NCBI GenBank assembly: GCA_947846985.1
Contig: CANTUZ010000003.1
Location: forward strand, 93,400,674 to 93,464,673
Reading direction: 5' to 3'
From: Fratercula arctica
Lineage: Eukaryota > Chordata > Aves > Charadriiformes > Alcidae
DNA: 64,000 nucleotides
Shown here: piece after piece, positions 1-13,700 of the stretch
Position numbering within the stretch: position 1 is the stretch's first letter
How the letters are laid out: the number at the start of each line of letters is the position of its first letter
Notes under the pieces: model-generated
Seen by the model: only the letters and a program-made list of their open reading frames with translations
Databases searched by the model: none
Told to the model about the DNA's origin: nothing
Program-made: the position numbers and the translations under genes

Positions 1-3000
1 TAGAGAAGAATTCCTCCCTAGCAGGAATTAATGGATAGCCTTAAGTCACCTCCACTTTCAGACTTCAGCATAGGGAGTGTATGTGTGGGAGAGGGAAGGT
101 GAGGTGAAAAAAACATTGGGCAATCCTTTTAATCCCTGACTGACAGCAACGGTCCCTGTGGCTAATACAAATGGGATTATACTGCTCTGACTTCTTTGGG
201 GAGAAACCTTGTTTCCTGTTGGTCGCTGGATCTGGGGATTGTACAACTCACTTTGCCATCCTGTCCTGAAAGGTAGTTCCTTCCTGCCATCCTGTCCTTA
301 GAAAGTAGTCAAAGCACTCATAGACCAGTTTTGGAAAGTGACATGAAATGTTGCTTACATTATGCTTATTTAAAATTTTAATTATATTCCAGGTAGCATC
401 CTTCTTACACAAGTAATAGCACAGTGTTCATCTCATAGCCTCAGTGTATTTTAAAGTAATTCCCATATTAAGAGAAAGACCTTGCTTGTAGAATAATTAC
501 ATGACTCTTGCTTTCTGCTCTTTCAGTCACTGATGCAGGATACCTTCCATATTGTTTAACTGCCTCATACATAGTTATTTTTCTTCCTGACACTATATAT
601 GCAATGTCTACATAAATATTGTTGCAAAAAAGGTTAAAATATGCACACACCCCCCCCAGTCATATAATAAATAAATTGTCACTAAACATGCATGCTTTAG
701 AAGTTTTGTTTTGCTCTTGGTATCTGTCTGCCTAAACAAGTGTAATTTTTCTATGCAGCATAACAGGTAGCGGCATCTTCATTTTGAGTAATTAGCCTGA
801 AATTTTCAAATTTGATCTCACTTTTCTATTCATTCTTTTTGTTATGGAGTCTCTGAATCACGTATTTTGTACTATTCCTGAATAGTAATACTGGATATAA
901 ACCAGAGATTGTAGACAGTAGAGTAACTATCCAGATAGATGGAATGTATAAGAAACAAATATACTCCGACATATACACTTTTCCTTTCGCAGTTTTAATG
1001 TAGCTGGAAGTGTTGATTTTGTATGGACCTTTAAAAATACTATTACCCATAATTCATATTCTACTTTTCTGACATCATGTGAAATGATAAATTATGACTT
1101 TCAGGGATTTTAAACTTCACTCATGCTTTCCTGAGAATTCCTTTAAAATAAAACCCCAACACCTAAGGAATTCTACTCTTTATCTAGTGCAAAAACCAGA
1201 ATGGAATTAGAACAGCACACAGAGGTTCCTCAGAAAGAAGAATATTGACATTTTTGTGCAAATTAATTTCATTTTCACCTTTTTGTCACTTACTTTGACG
1301 ATGGGCTAGAAAGTATGAAAGTATGTCATAGTGAAAATAAAAATTAAATACAATCCTCCAAAGTATGGTAGGATATGACATTTGTTTACATATGGGAAAA
1401 TCCCAGTTTCTCAAAAATTGACAGTAAAATTTAAAGTGATGTTACCGAGCCAGGGTTTCATTTCATATCATCATAAAACAGAAAAAGGAACATTGCTTAA
1501 TATATCCACTGTGCAAAATATATGCTTCATTCTGACTTCACATACTTTCCTGAACACTGTGCATTGGTTTTTGGATTTTACCTTAGCTTGCAATTTGTTA
1601 AACTATTTTTTTTTTTTTAAGTTTCAGTGCCTCTTTTTTAGAGGGTTTTAAGAGTTCTTGGCATTTAGGCCTCTAAATCCTGAAATACAGTTATTTCTTT
1701 GGTTTGAGAAATCTTTCGTTATTTCCTTCAAAATATGGTTTACCACTTTTTGCCTTTTCTCATTTCTTCACTTAGAAATGATTAATCAAAATTATTAAAA
1801 TAGTACTAATCATTTTGCCAACTTCTGCCAGAATACTAATACGTATTTTGGAAACAGCTCTACATTGCTGAAAGAAACAGAACCTTTGGCACAGTCATTA
1901 GTGGGAAAAGAATCAAATTCTCTCTAATGTATGTAAACTGCAAACGACCTGATCTGTTAAGCCTATGAACAAAATCACTTGCGCCAAGCCGTTTCTGAAG
2001 GCTGGTTCTACCACAGATTTCTGTAGTGCTTGTGAACCACGAAGAAGTTGCATTGGGCTGTCAGATTGTTGAATGCATTAAAAATTTTCAGTAAATCACA
2101 CCCTGTTTAATAGTAAAACTTACTGAAAGTAGGAAAAGAAATTGACTCTTATACAATTAAAAAAAAAAAAAAAAAGGATTGTCCAGGCAAAATACTTTTT
2201 GACAAGTGCTGTTCAAAAAATATAACTTTCAGCTGGCTACAGGTCAACACAAAAAATGGTTTTATATGGAAGTTCATTTTTCTTTGTGCACATTAAAACA
2301 AGAAAACTGAAAATATAACAGCAAGCTCTTGAAAACTCAGCTCTGGAAAAATTGTCTTTTCCAAGACACCTCCATTTATCTGCATGCAGATATTCTAAAG
2401 TGTATTTATCATCTATGATTACCTTTATACAAACAAATACATACACGACACATTAATAATTTCATTATTAATTTATGAATGATGATGAAAATCTCTTTTT
2501 CATAAAAAATATATACATCTATCTTCTTAGTATTCTTTTTCAGTACATCTACAGCCTTTGAGAAGTGTCTAAAATTCTCAGATATAGATGAAACCAATAT
2601 TCTGATTTGGAAGTCTTGTGAAATATTTATTTTAATGAACATTACACAATAAGTTGTGCAGCCCATTATGTAGAAATATAGTGGTTTTATCCCCGGTATT
2701 ATTTTAATTGGCCTCTTGCACAAGAAGAGTTAATCTAACCTGTGAAATAGAAAATTTATATCAAATGTACTATCCATCAATCCTGTGCAATTTTAATGAG
2801 CTTTGTTTATTTGGACTGAAGAAGCAATGCCAGAATTACAACACTGTGGATAGATTTTTGAACTGAAATGAACTAGAACAAACACCACCAGTGAATTGGC
2901 TACCGGAAAAAAAAAAAAAAAAAAAAAAAATGCCAACACATCCCTTTCAGTCAAACCAAACCTTGAAAGAGAAAGATACTGAAAATTTTACAAAGAAAGG

Positions 3001-3219
3001 ATTTTGCATTTTTCACTTGCTGCGTTGCTTTGGATAGTTGTCTCATTCAATTTAGCTGAGTCTTCTCCTATTTTACAGTTGTATCTTAGTTTTATGTGAA
3101 CAATGTTTATGCCTATCATTCAGAAGATTTAGTTTCTTCAGTGGGTAAAATAGGAGACAGGCAGTATACTGACATAAACTCCATCAATTGAAACACTACC
3201 TTTACAATGTTTCACTTAC
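1..3219 (-). other. ADGRB3: ADGRB3 intron after the first GAIN exon (partial)
   Basis: This is the 5' part of the next intron. I looked for the following GAIN exon (expected to open NFFQIVSN) and did not see it. The sequence is AT-rich with A-runs near 2160-2175 and 2909-2930, and a short inverted repeat near 2452-2472. Nothing else was recognised. Confidence 0.8.
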
Positions 3220-3414
3220 CTGCACACCATCAGATGCAGGTATGTAACTTGCTCTTTTAAATGTGTCTGTAACATTTCTGAGAATTTCCACAGAAATAAG
3301 AAGGTCCCCTGCATAAAAGTTTTTCCTCTGAGTTAAATCCAATAGTGTCTTGGTTACTTGCGACATGCCATCACCAGCTAACATCCTCTGTCCCTTGGCG
3401 AGGTGCTCTTTAAT
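3220..3414 (-). CDS. ADGRB3: ADGRB3 exon: start of the GAIN domain
   Basis: The 195-bp, 65-codon exon starts [20 protein letters not shown] and ends PASDGVQ. It encodes the first helices of GAIN subdomain A, the fold that carries out or supports autoproteolysis at the GPS in adhesion GPCRs; the GPS itself is in later exons below position 1. NVT is an N-glycosylation sequon. Acceptor GGTACAG and donor GTAAGTG are canonical and both ends are phase 0. The sequence is nearly identical to what I recall of mammalian BAI3 (an Ile for Met in DLLIS is the one difference I see). Confidence 0.95.
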
Positions 3415-3494
3415 CTGTACCAGAAGAACAAAATGAGTATCAGAACCTACTTTACTGGGAAAAAGGTATGATAAATTCTAAACACAGCCAAAAA

Positions 3495-3540
3495 TATTAA
3501 ATATTAAAACTATTATAGTATTAAATATTAAAGCCATTAT
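3495..3540. repeat. 24-nt period tandem duplication
   Basis: 3495-3516 and 3519-3540 match at 20 of 22 positions. The sequence is AT-rich and non-coding, just upstream (transcript sense) of the GAIN exon acceptor. Confidence 0.7.
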
Positions 3541-6500
3541 AAAAAGTTCATCCTGTTAAAGAGAAGACAAAATAGTACACTATGATGACAGAACTATGAT
3601 GTTTATCAGAGAATCATGGATTTTATACTGAAAGATTCTGAAGTTGTCAAGTTTCACCCATTTGCTTCTCTTTAGACACCAATAATTTCTCAATATCCAT
3701 GTTCTCAAAGGATCTTCATGGTCTGGACTGCATCTACTGCCATGATGTAGCAGGGAACTGGTCTTCCTCAGAGGAACAGCTGTACAACCACTGTTGCCAC
3801 TCATTAAAAAACCATGAGTTCTAAAAGGATTAAATGCCAAGGCAGTCCTTGTTATAATATAGTTTACTATAGGGCAGTATACCCTTCGTCTCTGCCAGCC
3901 CAGCTTGGTGAGTCAATACAAGAGTGATGGTTTAGGTGGCTGATTATGGTGCTCTCTTCTGCAGTACTAACAATACAAAGGTGCTAACTTTGAACAATCC
4001 TGTTTGGTTTTTTTTAAGAAATGCAAAATAAATTATGAATTTCTTCTATGTATCAGCCAAGAGAGCATACTTTAGTGGTAGCACTCCCAGTAGATCCGTA
4101 TAGGGCCATTGATAAAGGTAATCCAAAACATATAATCTGGTAGAAGAATTTTCCTGATAAGAAGCTGAATTTGTGGGTCTGATTAATTCTCAAAGCTGAC
4201 TCAGCATCCCAGGAAGATGCAGAGTGTATCACAAAGGTGTCACAAGGCCAGCCAACACTAAAAAAGAGTGTATGGTTTAAACAACCTTTTTTTAAAATAT
4301 GCATATGAATTTATGTATACAAATACAAGTTCTTCCAAACTGAAGCTAAATTAAAGAAAAGATAAATGATCTGAGACAGACCTTACTCTAAGCAGTAGGG
4401 CTGAAGAGAAAGTTCTATGCAACTGGCAACCAAAATGCTGACACCATCTCTATAAATGTAACTTCGATTGCTTTTTAACTTGGCCTTATTACTGACAAAG
4501 GGAAGGATGACTAATGTAACGTAATTTGGTGGTGAAGTAGAAGGAAGAGTGTAAATATACCCTTTGTCACTTCCAGATCTCCCCAGCCACTTTGTTTGGA
4601 TATGTGGCGCTTCATTAAAAATAAATAAAAAGGATAGAATATGTAGTAAAAATAGTACAGTGATTACAAGGTTCAAAATCACTTTCATGAAAGCAATTTA
4701 AAAAATGCAATCATCCTCTGACATACATGATCTAAATACTTTTTTTTCATGCTTTTGATTCATACTTTGGTTACATTCTCAGCCTGTCTTGAGATAAACT
4801 AGATAAATGTAACACAGCTGGGGCTGGGTAATGTGGCTGCTTCAAGTTACGTCTACGGCCTTAAGTCATCTTTGTAGCAGCTGGGGGTTGTTAGGGACCA
4901 CAACAGGCTTGCCCAATCCCTAGAAATACATAAGGCTTGGCAGAACACCTGCCCACTGCTGCATGGACAGGGAATGAATCTACTCTATACCATGAGTACA
5001 GAGGTACAAGCCCAATTGTACAATCAAATATTTTCAACAAAAAAATCAGTGAGGAGAACTGAGGCAGTGAATTGATTTTTTTTTTAAACAATTATTTCAG
5101 CAGAAACACCTGCCTCAGCCCTCAGAATGCTGTAATAAATAATTAGGCAAGAAGCTTGCTTGCAAAAAATCCTTTTGTGCAGTTTCTATTCACTTTAGAA
5201 AAAGGTTTTGAAAGTAATCTTGTATGAAAATAATAGTGGAGAAAACGGTGTGAAAATGGAAGAAAATTCATTTGAGTAAATTCAGGGATCTGGTATTGTA
5301 TATATAACTTTATGAACTACTTTCTTGGAAACAAGGAAAAGCAAACAAGAACTTTGTTTGTGATTTTTCCTGTGAAATGTTGCCATTTGCCTCATCTGCT
5401 CATACACTATTTCTGGATAGCAAATTAAAAAAGCATCAGCTAGCACAGTAACATGGAATAGTAGAACTTTTGCTGGAACTCGTCCAGCTGTTCATTGACC
5501 CCAGAGTGTATTTCCAGATTTTGAGGATTAATAATGTTCAGTGTGTCTTTAATCAAGCCAAAAGACATACAACATAAAAGACAGCTCACAAAGCTGAACT
5601 CCCAAATCTAACACGTGCCTCAGGATGTACTGTGGGAAAGGCATCACACAACTTGAAGGTAGAGCTTAAGAGAGAACAAAGAGGTTCTTTTAATTCCAGT
5701 AACAACAGTAAAATGATCAGTCCTCATAAAAACCCTACCACACTCTTATGCTTGTATAAAACACTAGTAGGAAAGCTGCTGAACTATTTAGCAATTTTAT
5801 ATTGGATTATTTTGCTTCCTTTTGCTCCATCTGTATGTTCATCCCCCCATTTGTTTTTCCATGCTCTTGCTAGACTTTAAAATCACATTTTAAAGATGGC
5901 AGGAGCCAATTTGATGTTGGTTTTGGACCAGGCATAGCACACAGAATTCTCAGCTGCTTTTGGAATGCAAATAATAAATTAAAATGATCCCAGTTTTGAT
6001 GGGTTCTTAGGCTTTTGAGTAAGTAAAGCTCTGTTTTCAGGGAAAAAAATTACAGATCTCTAGCAGCAGAAGTGGGAGCTGTAGTATACCCTATAGTGCT
6101 TTCAGCAAGACATTTTGATTGCTTTTGGACACACTGATAAAAAAGGTCTAGCAAGTGCCCACAATACCACAGGACTAAATTATTACACCTACTTCACAAG
6201 TAGCCAGAGTTGTGGTGCAGGTGGTTTAAAGTACCTCAGAATTATTGGCTCTTAAAGTTACAGCTCAATTTGGAACTGTTTTTTTTTTTTTTTTTTTTTT
6301 TAAAATGACATATCCAGATAGCTCAGCTTCCCAGCACAAGTACTGTTTCTCCCTTGGGCCAGACCGCTCGTACACAGCTTGGTAGGCACCTTTTCTTCAC
6401 CCTCTCAAGCTCCCACCCAGAAGTACCTTTCCCTCATCCTTAGCTACCCCTCCAGGCCCACGCTGCCTTGAGTTAGAGTAAGGGTAAAAAGGGAGGGTAA

Positions 6501-7654
6501 GAATTAGCAGCCTCTTTATTATCAGTTTATTAGATAATGTATTTTCTTGAAAGATAGCCTACAGCTCCTAAACACAACATTAAAATCACAGGCCATGCAC
6601 TCAGTTGATATAAACTGGTAAAACTATTAAAGCCCATGAATATGTCCAGATTAGTACGAGTTGAAGGTAGTGGACTACTTGCATAGCTACCACAAGAATC
6701 TTTCTGTGTGAAAATACAGAATATTTTCAACACTAGTTAGTATAATGTCTTTCTCACCATACTGCTTATTTTCTGTGCTATGGTCACTGTGATATTATAC
6801 ACTGTCCAAGAATGCTATTTTGGTCGCCACTCTAGGTCCTTGTAGTTCTCTGTGAAGGTCATTTTTTAGTGGTCTTACAGGCAGGCTTATTAAAAATAAA
6901 GTTTATGAGCCGAGAGATAGTGAAATGAAGCAGCTGTTAAAGTGATACTTCAGTTGTCAGCCCAACCTCTAGCCGCCTGCACTATATGGCTGCATACTTG
7001 AAAAATTACTGAGATGTTTAACTGGACTTTGACTCAGGGTCCAACTGCCTTTGTCCCTCAATTTATCAGAAAGTATGATATAATAAAAATGCCTCTTTAC
7101 AAAGTCAGAGCTCCCAGGCCTTTGGCATTGGAGTACAAATTTATTACTGCATAATAATTATTGCAAACTTAGCAGCTAGACATGGTTTAAAAGGACAGAA
7201 AACAATGAACCCTCAAGAAACCTATAAAAGATTGAAAAGAATGATTAATTTGAAGAGTAACTACACCATCATCCTTTTTTCATTATTTTTCAGGATGATG
7301 TTGGATTCATGGCTAGGTATTACTAAGGATGCCATTAATTCATTTTATGGTAGTGAGGACTATAAGAATCTGAATTAAGAAGCCTTTGATAGAAGTGAGG
7401 AAAGATAGTTCAAAATAAAAATATATCCTGAAATTGCTCATAATCTGCAAATCACTTTGCTTTGCACCTCCACAACCCAACACCAATATTTTGTAAAATA
7501 TTTTTCATAATGCTCTTAAGATGCAGAACAGGAAGGAACATTCACATCACCTACAATAGCCACTTGATTTACACAACTGAACTAGAAACCTAATAGATCT
7601 TGAGAGTGTTGGTTCTTCTAGAGAGCAATCCAGAGCACCTGAAATCTTGTCTTG

Positions 7655-9655
7655 AATCATAGAATCATAGAACCATAAGGTTGGAAGGGACCTCTGGAGA
7701 TCATCTAGTCCAACCCCCCTCCCAGAGCAGGGTCACCTTAGAGCAGGTTGCACAGGAATGCATCCAGGCGGGCTTTGAATGTCTCCTGAGATGGAGACTC
7801 CGTCACCTCTCTGGGCAGCCTGCTCCAGTGCTCTGCCACCCTCAAAGTAAAGAAGTTTAGGTGGAACTTCATATGCTCAAGTTTGTGCCCATTACCTCTT
7901 GTCCTGTCACTGGGCACCACTGAAAAGAGCCTGGCCCCATCCTGCTGACACCCACCCTTTAAGTATTTATAAGTGTTGATAAGATCCCCCCTCAATTGTC
8001 TTTTTTCCAGATTGAAGAGACCCAAATCCCTCAGCCTTTCTTCATAGGAGAGGTGTTCCAGTCCCCTGATCATCTTGGTAGCCCTTTGCTGTACCCTCTC
8101 CATCAGTTCCATGTCTTTCTTGAACTGGGGAGCCCAGAACTGGACACAGTGCTCCAGGTGCGGCCTCACCAAGGCAGAGTAGAGGGGGAGGATGACCTCC
8201 CTCGACCTGCTGGCCACACTCTTCTTGATGCATCCCAGAATGCCATTGGCTTCTTGGCCACGAGGGCACATTGCTGACTCATGGTCATCCTATTGTCCAC
8301 CAGGACTCCCAGGTCTGTTTCCGCAGAGCTGCTCTCCAGCAGGTCAGCCCCCAACCTGTACTGGTGCATGGGGTTATTCCTCCCCAGGTGCAGCACCCTA
8401 CAGTTGCCCTTGTTGAATTTCATGAGGTTCCTCTCTGCCCAAATCTCTAAGGTCCTCTGTATGGCAACACAGGTATGTCCAGGTCTGTATGACCTCTGTA
8501 TGTCCAGGTCTCTCTGTATGGCAGCACAGCCTTCCGATGTGTCAGCCACCACCCCCAGCTTTGTGTCATCGGCAAACTTGATGAGGGTGCGCTCTATCCC
8601 CTCATCCAGGTCATTGATGAATATATTGAACAGGACTAGACCCAGTACTGACCCCTGGGGAACACCACTCGTCACTGGTCTCCAACTAGATTCTGTGCCC
8701 CTAATCACGACCCTCTGAGCTCTGTCTTTCAACCAGTTATCTATCCACCTTACTGTCCATTCATCTAACCCACTCTTCCTAAGCTTCCTTATGAGGATGC
8801 TGTGGGAGACTGTGTTGAACGCCTTGCTTAAGTCAAGGTAGACCACACCTACTGCCCTCCCCTCATCTATCTACCCAGTCATGCCATCATAGAAGGCTAT
8901 CAGATTAGTCAGACATGATTTCCCCTTGGTGAATCCACGTTGAGTACTTCTGATAGCTTTCTTTTCCTCCACATGCCTTGAGATGACGCCCAGAACGAGC
9001 TGTTCCATCATCTTTCCAGGGATGGACGTGAGGCTGACCGGCCTGTAGTTCCCCGGCTCCTCCTTCTTGCCTTTTTTGAAGACTGGAGTGACATTGGCTT
9101 TCCTCCAGTCCTCAGGCACCTCGCCTGTTCTCCAGGACCTTTCAAAGATGATGGAGAGGGGCCCAGCAATGACTTCTGCCAGCTCCCTCAGCACTCTTGG
9201 GTGCACCCCATTGGGGCCCATGGACTTGTGAATATCTAATTGACCTAATCGATCCCTCACTTGATCCTCCTCAACCTAGGGGAAGTCATCTTCTTTCCCC
9301 ATTACTTTCCCCAAAGCCTGGAACTCCTACGGGCTGCCGAGCAGTAAGGACCGAAGCAAAGCAGGCATTCAGTAACTCCACCTTCTCCGCATCCTCCATC
9401 ACCCTGGCTCCTGTCTCATTCAACAGTGGGCCCACAATTTCTCTGTTCTTCCTTTTGCCTCCAATATACTTGTAGAAGCCCTTCCTGTTGAGCTTGACAT
9501 CCCTAGCCAGATTTAATTCCAAGGCAGCCTTGGCTTTCCTTGTTTCATCCCTATGTGCTCTGGCAGCACTCTTGTAATCCTCCCAAGGGGTCAGTCCATT
9601 CTTCCACTTACTGTAAACTTCCTTCTTCCACTTGAGCTACCTGACCTCTGTGGCT
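7655..9655 (-). mobile_element. CR1 LINE, 5'-truncated, reverse transcriptase part
   Basis: This is a roughly 2.0-kb non-LTR retrotransposon copy in minus orientation. Its 3' tail lies at 7655-7675, where the plus strand reads AATCATAGAATCATAG. Minus-strand translation gives CR1 ORF2 fragments: NYRPVSLTSIPGKMMEQ (9260-8871), then [14 protein letters not shown], a GVPQGSVLG motif and the catalytic FADDTKLG (8846-8166), then [19 protein letters not shown] and the C-terminal SDRTRGNG region (8271-7738). The endonuclease domain is missing because of 5' truncation. Frame changes near 9280, 8860 and 8250 show it is dead. A 57-bp in-frame duplication sits after the FADD motif at 8455-8529. Confidence 0.93.
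7738..9522 (-). pseudogene. CR1 ORF2 remnant (reverse transcriptase)
   Basis: This is the broken coding part of the CR1 copy at 7655-9655. An intact ORF2 would be an endonuclease plus reverse transcriptase that copies the element's RNA at a nicked target. Here only the linker before RT, the RT domain and the C-terminal region remain, spread over at least four frame segments. The catalytic FADD motif and the PQGSVLG motif are preserved, but the reading frame is not. It has no role in the host gene, which runs on the same strand. Confidence 0.88.
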
Positions 9656-9754
9656 TCTGATCTTGAAGCTGGAATTGATATACCCCCTCAATAACTATTA
9701 ATTAATGATTTTGCATTAAACCTACTTTTATAGTTACCAGCATTGAGGTCCAGA

Positions 9755-9910
9755 AAGGTTGGAAGGAAAAGGTTGGAGACATTCAAGGCCAGGCTTGATG
9801 AGGCTCTGAGCAACCTGATCTAATTGAAGATGTCCCTGCTTACTGCAGGGGGGTTGGACTAGATGACCTTTAAAGGTCCCTTCCATCCCAACAGATTCTA
9901 TGATTCTATG
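9755..9910 (+). mobile_element. CR1 LINE 3' end fragment
   Basis: This short piece contains the CR1 3' untranslated region. GGCTTGATGAGGCTCTGAGC is followed by a GGGGTTGGACTAGATGACC segment, and it ends at two ATTCTATG repeats (about 9895-9910). It has the opposite orientation to its neighbour at 7655-9655, with about 100 bp of non-repeat sequence between them, so two separate insertions are likely. Confidence 0.85.
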
Positions 9911-10723
9911 AAAATGCTGAAATCTGTGTGCTCAAAGTTAGACACATAAATTAAAAAGGCAGAAAATATATTTTTGGCAGCTGAAATATTCCGATAGGTA
10001 TAATCCTGCACTGAACAGGACTCATGCAGCATGCTGATGTTTAACCTATAATGTGATGTCATTGTGAGAAAGATCTTCCTTTCAGATTTGAGAAAAAGCT
10101 TCATTACAGGCCGTTTTTTTCTGATTATCGTCAGGCAGTCCTTTAACTACTTCAGCAGAGAATCTAGAAGTTTCATTTACTTTCCCTTAATATAATTAAT
10201 TATTTACAATTTATTTGTTTATTTTCAGGTTATTTCAGTGGTCAAGAATGTTATTTCATCCATCTTTTAAATAGGATACAGCTATGCATCTTCAGGTATG
10301 CACCTGAATATTTATTACCTAATGCCATATAAGAGTGTTCTTCCTTTTCTATACATTCAGCATTTCATGGAGGAGATTGCTAAAGCAATACAAAATAATT
10401 TTCCACTTTGTCATCAGTGAAATTAGTTAGTAATCTCAGTCTAGATCATGACAACATAGTAATAAATAAACAGTTCCTGCAGGGAGGAAGGAAATCTTAT
10501 ATTCCCTTTGTCTGTAATAGAAAAGGGGAAAAGTAATTGGTATACATTGTGTCAAGGAAGATTAAGGATACATATTATGGAAAACTTTTCAACTGTGAAG
10601 GAAATGATGTACCATAGTTTACCTGAAGAGTCTATGTAGTCTTCCATATTGGAGGCCTTAATAAAAGTCAAGAAAAACAAAATGCTGGAATAATGCAAGT
10701 ATAGCTGATTCTGATAGGAGAGA

Positions 10724-10775
10724 AGTTTGGGCTGGATGATCTCATTAATTTCCTTTCAGTTCTATAATTCTGTAA
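10724..10775 (+). mobile_element. CR1 3' tail fossil
   Basis: A stretch of about 50 bp resembles the final bases of CR1: TTTGGGCTGGATGATCTCAT followed by CTATAATTCTGTAAC. It is diverged and very short, so the family is probable and the boundaries approximate. Confidence 0.6.
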
Positions 10776-13700
10776 CGGGTCCCTACAAATATTCTGAAAC
10801 CAAACAAATGCCTCCTATAATTTACCCCAATGAGAAACGTCAAAGTTTAAGGAGTGCCCTGAAAGTGAACTTAAACCTTCCTGCACTTATCCACTGTCAT
10901 GGTGTGCAATCTGATGCACCGAGTTCCTGCAGATACTGTCCCTCAGTCTACCTCTGTGCGCTCAGCTGAAATCACTGCAACCCTGTGCTTTAAGGAACTT
11001 ATTCTGAATTTACATTGATGAAAAGAACAATGAGGATTGTTTCACTGTATACAGTCATCCCACTGTAATATACTTCTTCTTAGGCAAAATACTCCTCAAA
11101 CCAGTGATTTGGTTTTAGAGAAAAGGAGCCAGTTTAATCACACAGAATTCTGTGCTGTTCTAGACGTTCATCTCAAGCAAACTGAATCTCTGCAGAGATG
11201 CCAGAGAAATTGTATGTGCTCTTCTATATGTGATGAGGTGTATTGGAGAATCTTTGAAAGAAATAATCTAGTATCTGTGGAAGTCTGGTTTTAGAAGAAG
11301 GATGCGAACAGTTCAGAGGGACAGTTGGTTCTTTCTGTACCCTTTTTCTCTACTCTCTTTCACAAGAAGACTCTTATTATTTTGCTCATGAGATTTTTTT
11401 TGTCACTTTAACCCATTCCATAATTCCTTTTTTTTTTATCATCATCAATATTCTCACTTATTCTAGTCCTTGAGATATAACCACCAAATAGATGACAGTG
11501 AAAGTCATTATCAAGGTTCAGTATTTTGATTTCTGCATGGATACAACAAAATATCTTAACAGATATTTTGAATAGGTAAGACTGCTCCTCAGTAGAGCAA
11601 CAAATGGCTCTAGAGATGAGAAATTAATAATCATTAAACAGATCACTTCTTTTGGGGTTGTTGGTTTTTTTTTTCCTTAATCTTATCACTGTGTTTGTTG
11701 GCCAGAATTTCTATTATTCTTTTATTAAGTACTGCTATTAAATGCTCCAATTATCTGTGATTAAATCCTGCTCACGTTGGCATGCTGTGCGAGAGATCTT
11801 GTTGTTATTGTTGTTTCCTTTTTTAACTAGAGGGCATATCTTCATGATTTGTGTTATCTATGTATAATGCAACATGACAAGAGCAAGAGTTGAGAGGAAA
11901 AAGAGAATGACGACTCTGTGAAGGTTGTTTTTGTTCTATAGCAGACGTAACATTGCTTGAGGTAAAGTTTCCTGGCTCCCCATACTGACTGAATGGCTGA
12001 GGCTGGGGGTCACAAAGGAACATACTACGAATTTTCTCTTTTTATAGTACATGGTCATCCTGCTACGTATGTATCCCTAAAACATAAAGCTCTGATTAAC
12101 TGTTTGAATTTATATGTTTATTTAACTTAACCACTTTCTATATTTATTTGATTTTATGTTTCTATACAGTCATTCCAATGACAATCACTTCTGTTTGCAG
12201 GACAAACCAGAATGGTTTCTTCAAGGAAATTAGCATTACTGGGGAGCCCTAATTTCTGCATGGGACTACTGCATTAAGTAATAGGCAAGAGAAAAATCCT
12301 TTGTGCTACACATATTTAAAAAATCTGAGCTTAAACATGGTGGGGGAATGCAACGAATTAAGTTGTGGACAAAAAAGCGGGGGAATGACTGTAAGGGTAA
12401 GATGCTGTGACCACTTCTTTGCAGCTAGCTGCCTAGCCAAATTTCTGCAGTCATTCTGCAGCTGTGTGAGAGTGAAGACTCCTGCAGTTCTGGTAGATTT
12501 TAAGAGAAAATTACATTAATTCTTTCTCTATTGAGTTCCTCAACGGCCTTCATCTCTTGTTTTCCCTCTGGCCATACCCTAGTGGAGTTCACCTGTTGGC
12601 TGCAGTGTTGGTTGGTTTGGAATATCAATGTGATCAGGGAAAATTGAGCTGCTCACTGCTGCAGCAGACAGCAGCAGCAGCAGAAACCACAGGAGCACAT
12701 TTCATTTAACACACAGATTACTCTTTGGTAAACCAGACATGGAAAAATGATTATAGATGCTGAGATGATAGTGGGACTTTTCTTGGAATTTAACAAGTGT
12801 GATTGGTTGGCTATTAAAAAGCAGATATTAAAAAGCAGAAAGAAAGAAAAGCAATTTATCCAGTTGAATTAAGTTGTGACGTGCTTCTGCAGAATAGCAG
12901 GTAAATGTTTTATGTCACTGTATAGCATCTCTAAGATTGGAGTGCATGTGTATGTTGGAGAGATCAAGCACTATAATTTCATGAACAGAGAAGGTACCAC
13001 AGTAGCTTTAAATACATTTCATTCTCCTCATCCTAAACTGCTCATTTCTGGTTGCTATAATAACACAGTTACTTATGAAAAAAGTAGCCATTCACTTGGG
13101 ACGGAGCAGTTGGTTTCTAGCCTACATATTTCATATGAGTGGCTGAAATATTGGGTTATTTCCTCTCTTTGACAAAGTGCATATTTATTTACAGAGAGCA
13201 AAGCAGATCTGTTAGGAGACTTAGAAAGCCATACTAACTTTATAACATGGTGCTAAAAGCATTCAAAAAACCAACATTTCACTTGTTCTATGGCTTTGGC
13301 AGGGCAGAGAAGGCAGAGCTTTCTCATAACCAAATGAGTGCCACCACCATCAAGCAAACAGAAATAGTGAAGTCATTAGCTTTTTTTCCAAAGTTTTAAT
13401 CTTCTCACATGCAGAATAGGAAAATGTTAGTGAGGCAGGTGAAAACTGTTGCCTGCCACAATCTCTTGATCAGTTGCTTTCTGATGAGAGAAAACAGTTT
13501 GCCATCCTCCTGTCCAGATACGGAGGTGACAAAACAGACCTGACTCCTGCACATTCTGGGCTTACAGGGGAGGCAAGGCAAGGAAAGCAGATCATTTACT
13601 GATATAACTCACCTGCGTATCAAAGGGTGTGAAGGTGAAGATGAAGAGCTGGAATATACCAGTGTAAGGATAGAACCAAGAAGAAGAAAAATGTTGTTAT

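Noticed and set aside
4053..4688. Two minus-strand open frames (83 and 101 codons), the second with a hydrophobic start
   Set aside because: No recognised family, low-complexity AT-rich context, and no match to the expected next or previous ADGRB3 exon. The hydrophobic start is common in T-rich DNA.
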